Of a DNA stretch of 24,152 nucleotides, positions 19,315 to 24,152 are shown piece by piece; the first letter of the stretch is position 1, and every line of letters begins with the position of its first letter. The DNA lies in assembly GCF_039812505.1 (NCBI RefSeq), contig NZ_JBDIAQ010000048.1, positions 1 to 24,152 of the forward strand, in the 5' to 3' direction. Below the pieces are notes generated by a model. That model had not been told where the DNA came from, ran no database searches, and worked only from the letters and a program-made list of their open reading frames with translations. Source of the stretch: Intrasporangium_A sp039812505 (lineage in GTDB: Bacteria > Actinomycetota > Actinomycetes > Actinomycetales > Dermatophilaceae). The position numbers and the translations under genes are program-made.

Positions 19315-20087
19315 GCACGCAGGCGGCGGACCTCGGCCCGGACGGCACGCCGGTCCTCGAGACCGTCGTGGCCGTGGTCCCGGCCCGGGACGAGGCCGAC
19401 CGGATCGCGGCGACCGTGACGGCGGTCCGGGACGTACCGGGTGTCGCGACGGTCATCGTCGTGGACGACGGGTCCACCGACGCGACCGCCCGGCTCGCCC
19501 TGGCGGCCGGCGCCGAGCTGGTCCGGCACGCGCGCAACCACGGCAAGGCCGACGCGATGATGAGCGGCCTGGGCCGAGCGGCCGGACTGCGTCGGGTGGG
19601 CCGGCTCCCCGGCGGGGTGGCCGTCCTGTTCGTCGATGCCGACCTGGCCGACTCGGCCCGCTCGCTCGGGGCCCTCGTCGAGCCCGTGATGGCCGGACAC
19701 GCCGACCTGACCGTCGCCACACTGCCGCCGCAGCGCACCGCGGGCGGCGGGCACGGTCTGGTCGTCGACCTCGCGAGACGCGGGATCAAGGAGCTGACCG
19801 GCTGGACTCCGGTGCAGCCCCTGTCCGGCATGCGGTGCCTCTCGCCCGCTGCGGTGGCCGCCGCGACGCCGTTCGCCCGGGGGTGGGGGGTCGAGGTCGG
19901 CATGACCGTCGACGTGCTCGCCGCGGGCCTGGTCGTGCGCGAGGTGCCGTGCGAGCTGCAGCACCGGGTCACCGGGTCCGACTGGCGTGGCCAGGTCCAC
20001 CGGGCCGCGCAGTACCGCGACGTCGCGCTGGCGCTCGCCGTGCGCCGTCTGCGGCGCCGCCTCGGCGGCCACCCCCGGGTCCCCTGA
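19311..20087 (+). CDS. Family 2 glycosyltransferase
   Basis: About 258 residues with a GT-A fold of glycosyltransferase family 2. Seen: VVAVVPARDEADRI (19-32), VIVVDDGSTDAT (48-59) for nucleotide binding, the metal-binding DAD (109-111) in LFVDADL, LSGMRCL (171-177) and HRVTGSDWRGQVHRAAQYRD (218-237). The domain is similar to glucosyl-3-phosphoglycerate synthase or dolichyl-phosphate sugar transferases, but the acceptor is not clear. No membrane segment is seen. The start is unusual: no ATG, GTG or TTG lies near the upstream stop, whereas CTG at 19311 overlaps the DUF5926 stop as CTGA with AGGTGA upstream. The first conventional start, GTG 19368, would begin at VAVVPARDEA and leave the first beta strand short. 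The gene end is certain; the start is not. Confidence 0.8.
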   Translation: MSTQAADLGPDGTPVLETVVAVVPARDEADRIAATVTAVRDVPGVATVIVVDDGSTDATARLALAAGAELVRHARNHGKADAMMSGLGRAAGLRRVGRLPGGVAVLFVDADLADSARSLGALVEPVMAGHADLTVATLPPQRTAGGGHGLVVDLARRGIKELTGWTPVQPLSGMRCLSPAAVAAATPFARGWGVEVGMTVDVLAAGLVVREVPCELQHRVTGSDWRGQVHRAAQYRDVALALAVRRLRRRLGGHPRVP

Positions 20088-20110
20088 CCGCGGCACCCGC
20101 CGCGCACAGA

Positions 20111-20127
20111 CCCGTCGGCCCGACGGG
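20111..20127. terminator. Tight hairpin between convergent genes
   Basis: CCCGTCG (20111-20117) pairs with CGACGGG (20121-20127) over a 3-nt loop, in the 42-base gap between the glycosyltransferase stop and the stop of the convergent membrane protein gene. There is no T-tract. Confidence 0.55.
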
Positions 20128-20129
20128 GA

Positions 20130-22301
20130 CTACGGCACGTTCGACGGGGACCGGGGCACGTTGCAGCGCAGCTCGGTTGCCGCGAGCTGCATCGTCGCGG
20201 CGATCGTGCCGGGCACGACGAGGATCGCGGCGACCGGCGGGACGGCGATCCCGGAGTCGTTGGTCAGCAGCCCGATGACCGACATGACGACCACGGCGAG
20301 CAGGCCGGTCCGCAGCAGCGGGGTCGCGGTGCACAGCCGGGCGAAGGCGCCGGTCCCCAGCCGGCCGGGGTGCAGCACCACGACCACGAACGGGACCAGC
20401 ACGGCCACGACGACGGCGAACAGGACCGGCATCGACAGGCCGAGCTCGACGTTGGCCAGGAACTTGCGCGAGACGATCGCCCAGGCATCCCCGTCGATGA
20501 TCGACTGGACGAACCGGCCGGGGTGCGAGCGCTGGGCAGGCGGGCGCAGCCAGTCGAGCCACGACACGAGCCCGACGACGAGCACCGCGATCGCCGCGAC
20601 ACCGGCGAGGTTGCGCACCGACGTCCGCACCCCGGCGACGGCCAGCAGCAGGATGCCCAGGGCCGGCACCAGCGCGAGCGGCCCGCCGAAGTCGGCACCC
20701 CACGCGGGCAGCACGTCGACGGCGACCGCGAGCACCGCCACGGCCGTCACGACGCCGACCGCTGCGCCGCGCCGTCCGCGACGGGTCAGGGCGTGCCCGA
20801 GCCCGGCGCAGAGGACGAGCACGGCCGCGCCGTACAACGCGAACGCGACGTTGCCCATCCCGTAGAACCGGCCGCCCACCAGCGGCTGGAGCCCGAAGAT
20901 CGAGGCCACCTGCAGGTTCGAGCCGGTGACCAGGTCGGCCCCGATGACCCCGGCGGTGATCGCGCACAGCGCGGTGACCGGTCCGAGCGCCGAGCCGCCC
21001 CAGGGGCCGCGGGCGGCGATCGCGGTCAGGACGACGGAGACCGCCAGAACGAGGGCGGTGAAGACGGCCACGAGCAGCCCCACGCCCTCGGCGCGCCACC
21101 ACGGCACCAGGTCGGCCAGGAAGGTCGCCGCCGGCATGGCGGCGCTGACCAGCCCGACCACGACCGCCCACCGGGCCAGGCGCAGCCGCCGGGCCCGGGC
21201 CCCCGGCCCGGCCCGGTGCCAGGCGGTCGCGAGCGCGACGAACACCAGCAGCACGACCCCGAGCCAGAGGAGCAGGAAGGGCACCTCGACGACCTGCTTC
21301 GCGTCGGCCTTGGCGGCCAGGTCGGTCAGCAGGGTCAGCCTGCCCGCGACCGCAGCCGCGCTGTCGTCCGGCGACGGGATGACGTGCAGCGGGCGCCCGC
21401 CGGTCTCCTGCACCGGGTTCGCGCCCCCGCGCGCCAGGACGGTGGCGGTCACGTCGGACAGCTGGGTGATGCCGGTCAAGCGGGTCGAGGCCGACGTGAG
21501 CAGTCCCGCGGGGTACTGCGGTCCCAGCGCTGCCAGGATGCGCAGCCCCTGCCGACCGTCGCGGTCCGAGATACCGACCACGAGCACGTCGGCCCCGGCC
21601 GGGGCCGCCGCGAGGACCTCGCCGATGCGCCGGTCGAGCGAGCCGAGCTGTTCGGTCGGCGCGTCCGGGCCCGCCCCGGTCGCGGCGAGGGCACCCACGT
21701 CGACGAGCGAGACCGGGCACCGGGCGAGGTCCGCGGTGAGGCCGGCCACGAGGAAGGGCGCGTAGCGCGCGACCCGGCCGTCCGAGGTCGCCGCGGCCAG
21801 CGCCGCCCCCGGGCCGACCGCTTGGACACACGTCCCCGCGCGGGCCAGGCTGTCGCCCAGCAGCCCGAGGTGGGCGGCATACGGGCCCTCGGCGGAGGCG
21901 CGGGCGATGGTGTCGAACCCCGCCACCTGCCATCCGGTCGACCGGCCGCCGGTCACCTGGGGCAGGGTGCCGCAGCGCGCGGACGCGGGCGCGCCGGCGG
22001 CCTCGCCCGCGCCTAGGGTGGCCCAGCCGTCCGTCGGGCAGGTCGTCGCGTGCAGCGTCTTGACGGACACCGTCGCCGTGGCACCGTGGCGCAGCATCCG
22101 CCAGACGGTCGGGGTCCCCGCCGCGGACACGTCGTCCCAGGACACCCCGCCGACGCCGACCACGACGAGGGACTGCCCCGGCCGGGGTGCCTGCGTCGGC
22201 GGGACCGGGATCGCGGGGCGGGCCACGTAGGCCCAGGCCAGCGCCGCCACGACCAGGGTCAACGTCACGACCAGTGACGTGGTCGGGTGCCGGCGGATCA
22301 C
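20130..22301 (-). CDS. Polytopic membrane protein with alkaline-phosphatase-like N-terminal domain
   Basis: A 723-residue protein. One membrane segment (about 9-29) is followed by a soluble domain (about 40-335) that starts LVVVGVGGVSWDDVSAAGTP and includes TTCPTDGWATLGAG. Its layout resembles the alkaline phosphatase superfamily (metal-binding D near the N-terminus, T/S nucleophile region), although I cannot confirm all metal ligands. About eleven further hydrophobic segments from residue 340 to 710 follow, including FYGMGNVAFALYGAAVLV. The family is common in actinobacteria and uncharacterised; envelope lipid or glycan modification is an inference. The start is GTG 22301, with TAGCCT 7 nt upstream suggesting a leaderless transcript. 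The glycosyltransferase gene converges on it, and pheA diverges from it. Confidence 0.78.
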   Translation of the reverse strand: MIRRHPTTSLVVTLTLVVAALAWAYVARPAIPVPPTQAPRPGQSLVVVGVGGVSWDDVSAAGTPTVWRMLRHGATATVSVKTLHATTCPTDGWATLGAGEAAGAPASARCGTLPQVTGGRSTGWQVAGFDTIARASAEGPYAAHLGLLGDSLARAGTCVQAVGPGAALAAATSDGRVARYAPFLVAGLTADLARCPVSLVDVGALAATGAGPDAPTEQLGSLDRRIGEVLAAAPAGADVLVVGISDRDGRQGLRILAALGPQYPAGLLTSASTRLTGITQLSDVTATVLARGGANPVQETGGRPLHVIPSPDDSAAAVAGRLTLLTDLAAKADAKQVVEVPFLLLWLGVVLLVFVALATAWHRAGPGARARRLRLARWAVVVGLVSAAMPAATFLADLVPWWRAEGVGLLVAVFTALVLAVSVVLTAIAARGPWGGSALGPVTALCAITAGVIGADLVTGSNLQVASIFGLQPLVGGRFYGMGNVAFALYGAAVLVLCAGLGHALTRRGRRGAAVGVVTAVAVLAVAVDVLPAWGADFGGPLALVPALGILLLAVAGVRTSVRNLAGVAAIAVLVVGLVSWLDWLRPPAQRSHPGRFVQSIIDGDAWAIVSRKFLANVELGLSMPVLFAVVVAVLVPFVVVVLHPGRLGTGAFARLCTATPLLRTGLLAVVVMSVIGLLTNDSGIAVPPVAAILVVPGTIAATMQLAATELRCNVPRSPSNVP

Positions 22302-22308
22302 GACCCAC

Positions 22309-22314
22309 AGGCTA
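22309..22314 (-). promoter_or_regulatory. Candidate -10 element for a leaderless membrane-protein transcript
   Basis: On the minus strand TAGCCT fits TAnnnT and ends 7 nt before the GTG start at 22301, with no ribosome site between. Confidence 0.45.
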
Positions 22315-22377
22315 ACCGGCGGGGCGGCACCGCCCCGGGCACGCAGCCGGACGCGACGGCGGGCCGGCCCGCCCGGC

Positions 22378-22383
22378 TACTCT
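22378..22383 (+). promoter_or_regulatory. Candidate -10 element for a leaderless pheA transcript
   Basis: TACTCT fits TAnnnT and ends 7 nt before the ATG at 22391, with no ribosome site between. It is divergent from the membrane-protein promoter 64 bases away. Confidence 0.5.
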
Positions 22384-22390
22384 GCGGCAC

Positions 22391-23335
22391 ATGACGCCCC
22401 GCACCCCGGACGAGCTGAGTCGGATCGCCTACCTCGGCCCGCGCGGCACCTTCTGCCAGATGGCGCTGGTCGCCTGGGCGGGCGACCGCGTGGTCGAGCA
22501 GGTCCCGCACCCGTCGGTGCCCGCCGCGCTCGGCGCGCTGCGCACGGGGCAGGCCGACGCGGCGATGGTCCCCATCGAGAACTCGGTCGAGGGTGGGGTC
22601 TCGGCGACGCTCGACGCGCTGGCCAGCGGCGACCCGCTCGTGATCATCGGCGAGGTGCTCGTGCCCATCACGTTCGTGCTGTGCGCCCCGGAGGGTATGC
22701 CGCTGAGCCGGGTGCGCGCCGTCGGCACCCACTCGCACGCCTGGGCCCAGGTGCGGGGGTGGATGGCCGCGCACCTGCCCGAGGCGACCTACGTGCCGAC
22801 GCTGTCGACGGCGGGCGCGGCCGAGGACCTCGCGGGTGGCGCGGGGACCGTCTACGACGCCGCCGTCTGTGCCCCGGTGGCCGCCGCGAACGTCGGGCTC
22901 GCGGTGCTGGCGCACGACATCGGCGACACCCGGACGGCCGTGACGCGGTTCGCGCTCGTGACCCGGCCCGGCACGCTGCCGGAGCCGACCGGGGCGGACA
23001 AGACCACCGTCGTGCTCTACCAGAAGACGGACCGGGCCGGCGGGCTGGTCGAGCTGCTCGAGCAGTTCGCGGTGCGCGGGGTCAACATGACCCGGCTCGA
23101 GTCGCGCCCGACCGGCGAGGCGATGGGCAGCTACTGCTTCTCGATCGACTTCGAGGGTCACGTGCGCGACGCCCGGGTCGGGGAGACCCTGATGAGCCTG
23201 AAGCGGGTCTGCGCCGACGTCCGCTACCTCGGGTCCTACCCGCGGGCCGACGGCGTGGCCACCCACGCCCGACCCGGCACCAGCGACCTCGACTTCGCCC
23301 ACGCGCAGGCCTGGCTGGACCGGCTGCGCGCCTGA
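22391..23335 (+). CDS. pheA: Prephenate dehydratase
   Basis: A 314-residue monofunctional prephenate dehydratase, which converts prephenate to phenylpyruvate in phenylalanine synthesis. Seen: YLGPRGTFCQMA (14-25), PIENSVEGGV (61-70), the catalytic TRF (185-187) in TAVTRFALV, and a C-terminal ACT domain with LESRPTGEAMGSYCFSIDF (236-254), where ESRP is the usual phenylalanine-binding motif. The length is normal for actinobacterial PheA with a regulatory ACT domain, so feedback inhibition by phenylalanine is expected. The HPQ seen in many homologues near residue 114 reads HSHAWAQ here. There is no chorismate mutase domain. ATG 22391 is the only start compatible with the N-terminal motif and has a leaderless-type promoter. 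Confidence 0.95.
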   Translation: MTPRTPDELSRIAYLGPRGTFCQMALVAWAGDRVVEQVPHPSVPAALGALRTGQADAAMVPIENSVEGGVSATLDALASGDPLVIIGEVLVPITFVLCAPEGMPLSRVRAVGTHSHAWAQVRGWMAAHLPEATYVPTLSTAGAAEDLAGGAGTVYDAAVCAPVAAANVGLAVLAHDIGDTRTAVTRFALVTRPGTLPEPTGADKTTVVLYQKTDRAGGLVELLEQFAVRGVNMTRLESRPTGEAMGSYCFSIDFEGHVRDARVGETLMSLKRVCADVRYLGSYPRADGVATHARPGTSDLDFAHAQAWLDRLRA

Positions 23336-23350
23336 CGACCAGAGTGGAGC

Positions 23351-23399
23351 GGCCGGGCCTCCCCGCTTCCCCCGCTGCGGCCCCAACGGAAGCCCGGCC
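23351..23399 (+). terminator. Possible pheA terminator
   Basis: GGCCGGGC (23351-23358) and GCCCGGCC (23392-23399) are perfectly complementary but separated by 33 bases, so folding would be slow. A pyrimidine-rich run (CATTCCCCTCTGTTTCCCTC) follows. The position just after the pheA stop fits termination; the structure alone is modest evidence. Confidence 0.4.
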
Positions 23400-23436
23400 T
23401 CATTCCCCTCTGTTTCCCTCCACCCAGTCAGAGAAG

Positions 23437-23572
23437 CCGGCCCGCATCCTGATACGTCCGGCGACGAGGAAATTGTTCGGGTTTGTGGGCCGGTGTATCA
23501 GAACCGGCCCCACGGGCTCTGTGCGGGTGGAAGGCTCGAGCCGACGCCGGGGAGGGGTTCGCCGAAACCCGA
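23437..23572 (+). ncRNA. Candidate structured leader with competing stems
   Basis: GGGCCGGT (23487-23494) pairs perfectly with ACCGGCCC (23503-23510) over an 8-base loop. The same left arm can instead pair with CCGGCCC at 23437-23443. A third option pairs CTGATAC...CCGG (23449-23461) with CCGG-T-GTATCAG (23490-23501). These pairings exclude each other. An outer stem TCGGGTTT (23477-23484) with AAACCCGA (23565-23572) encloses the central hairpin and a 10-bp palindrome GGCTCGAGCC (23533-23542). It lies about 95 bases before the next start codon. I do not recognise a known riboswitch class. Structured DNA with no RNA role is the main alternative. Confidence 0.4.
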
Positions 23573-23593
23573 CCGTGCGCGATCGAGCCGACC

Positions 23594-23653
23594 GATCGAA
23601 CCTGAGCTTCATCGAACCTGACGTGACCGACCTGACGTGATCGACCCTGACGA
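23594..23653 (+). repeat. Four degenerate 14-16-bp tandem repeats before a start codon
   Basis: Related units GATCGAACCTGAGCTT, CATCGAACCTGACGT, GACCGACCTGACGT and GATCGACCCTGACGA follow each other and end just at the GAGGAGG ribosome site. They may bind a protein or be a remnant of slippage. Confidence 0.6.
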
Positions 23654-23667
23654 GGAGGCCTCCGCCC

Positions 23668-24152
23668 ATGTCCGAGCAGCCGGACAACACCGCCGACCTA
23701 CCACAGCTGCGGGTGCTGGACCCGACCGCCGCGGCCCGGACCACCTCCGGCGGGCCCCCGTCGCCGACGCTCTACATCCCGAACCGGCTGCTCGTCTCCG
23801 GCTTCCCGGCCACCGAGCGGGACCTGGGCCTGGTGGAGCTCGGGTCAGCGCTCCAGCCGCTGGGCCTCAGCGCGCGCCACACTGCGAAGACGCGGCGTCG
23901 GATCGAGCGGCTGAGCGGCACCCGGGGGCGCCAGCGCCAGATCCTCGACCAGATCTGGGTCTCCACCGTGGTGCTGGAGCAGCAGACGCCGGGCGCCCCG
24001 GCCCCGGACGCCTGGGCGGTCCTGCAGCAGCTGCGCGCCGGCGACAGCGCGCCCAGGGGGGTCGTCGACCGGCTGAGCCTGGAGCACGTCGTGCGACCGG
24101 CCGGCTACTGGGGCGGGATCGGCTACTGGGGCGGGATCGGCTACTGGGGCGG
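23668..24152 (+). CDS. Incomplete protein ending in GYWGGI repeats, unknown function
   Basis: Open from ATG 23668 to the window edge (161 codons, no stop), with GAGGAGG ten bases upstream. It begins MSEQPDNTADLPQLRVLDPT, then TLYIPNRLLVSGFPATERDL (34-53), an Arg-rich helix-like stretch (HTAKTRRRIERLSG) and QILDQIWVSTVVLEQQ. It has no signal peptide or membrane segment. The last residues repeat GYWGGI, encoded by exact 18-bp repeats that run off the end. The YIPNRLLVSG segment is faintly like N-terminal regions of some subtilase-type proteins, but no catalytic triad is in view and I do not assign a family. The pre-repeat region looks like an N-terminal adaptor; the function must lie in the missing part. 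Confidence 0.7.
   Translation, partial: MSEQPDNTADLPQLRVLDPTAAARTTSGGPPSPTLYIPNRLLVSGFPATERDLGLVELGSALQPLGLSARHTAKTRRRIERLSGTRGRQRQILDQIWVSTVVLEQQTPGAPAPDAWAVLQQLRAGDSAPRGVVDRLSLEHVVRPAGYWGGIGYWGGIGYWG
24103..24152 (+). repeat. 18-bp in-frame tandem repeat running off the window
   Basis: GGCTACTGGGGCGGGATC occurs at 24103-24120 and 24121-24138, and the first 14 bases of a third copy reach the end at 24152. The copies are identical at nucleotide level, so the expansion is recent or kept uniform by slippage. The repeat encodes GYWGGI. Confidence 0.95.

Noticed and set aside
20130..20165. Repeated NVP-coding segment at the membrane protein C-terminus as a functional repeat
   Set aside because: Only two imperfect short copies; too little to separate from chance.

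Overview
This is a contiguous stretch of chromosome from a very high-GC actinobacterium. Extreme GC3 codon use, frequent GTG starts, promoters of the form TAnnnT lying 7-8 nt before start codons (leaderless transcripts), a DUF5926 gene, a glycine-rich PadR regulator and a giant single-chain acyl-CoA carboxylase together suggest Micrococcales, most plausibly the Intrasporangiaceae/Dermatophilaceae group. That placement is inference. I see no transposase, integrase, phage gene, CRISPR array, tRNA or rRNA.

Layout. (1) 87-1824, forward: homocysteine S-methyltransferase (mmuM) and a RibD/DHFR-fold pyrimidine reductase-like enzyme. (2) 1793-3247, reverse: a bacterial lipase maturation factor (LMF1-like) membrane protein whose 3' end overlaps the reductase gene. 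(3) 3248-3570: intergenic region with a nested array of 29-bp palindromic repeats bounded by a perfect 18-bp inverted repeat. (4) 3571-4053, forward: small membrane protein. (5) 4119-9653, reverse: an 1844-residue biotin-dependent carboxylase (BC, BCCP, central region, CT) of eukaryotic ACC-like architecture. (6) 9838-10515, forward: SprT-like zinc metalloprotease. (7) 10694-11970, reverse: septum-formation-family membrane protein and a possible NPCBM-like secreted protein that seems to have lost its signal peptide; this pair looks lower in GC than its surroundings. (8) 11991-15111, reverse: large LuxR-family (LAL) ATPase regulator preceded by a 55-residue gene, with a perfect split inverted repeat upstream. 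(9) 15376-16209, forward: two-TM protein with a proline-rich tail. (10) 16300-17663, reverse: PadR regulator translationally coupled to a small DNA-methyltransferase-like protein, with an AT-rich palindromic control region. (11) 17906-20087, forward: RsbW-like ATP-binding protein, DUF5926 protein and family 2 glycosyltransferase. (12) 20130-22301, reverse: large polytopic protein with an alkaline-phosphatase-like extracellular domain. (13) 22391-23335, forward: prephenate dehydratase (pheA). (14) 23336-23667: long leader with mutually exclusive pairings and short degenerate repeats. (15) 23668 to the window end: incomplete ORF ending in GYWGGI repeats.

How it fits together. Most genes are housekeeping or envelope-related: methionine cycle, acyl-CoA carboxylation, phenylalanine synthesis, membrane biogenesis. 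Three regulators (LAL, PadR, RsbW-like) each sit beside a plausible target or site. No single multi-gene system stands out. The most unusual signals are non-coding: the nested palindrome array at 3368-3497, the switch-like leader at 23437-23572, and the split operator at 15157-15216. The PadR-methyltransferase pair and the signal-less lipoprotein-like gene are the most unusual coding signals.
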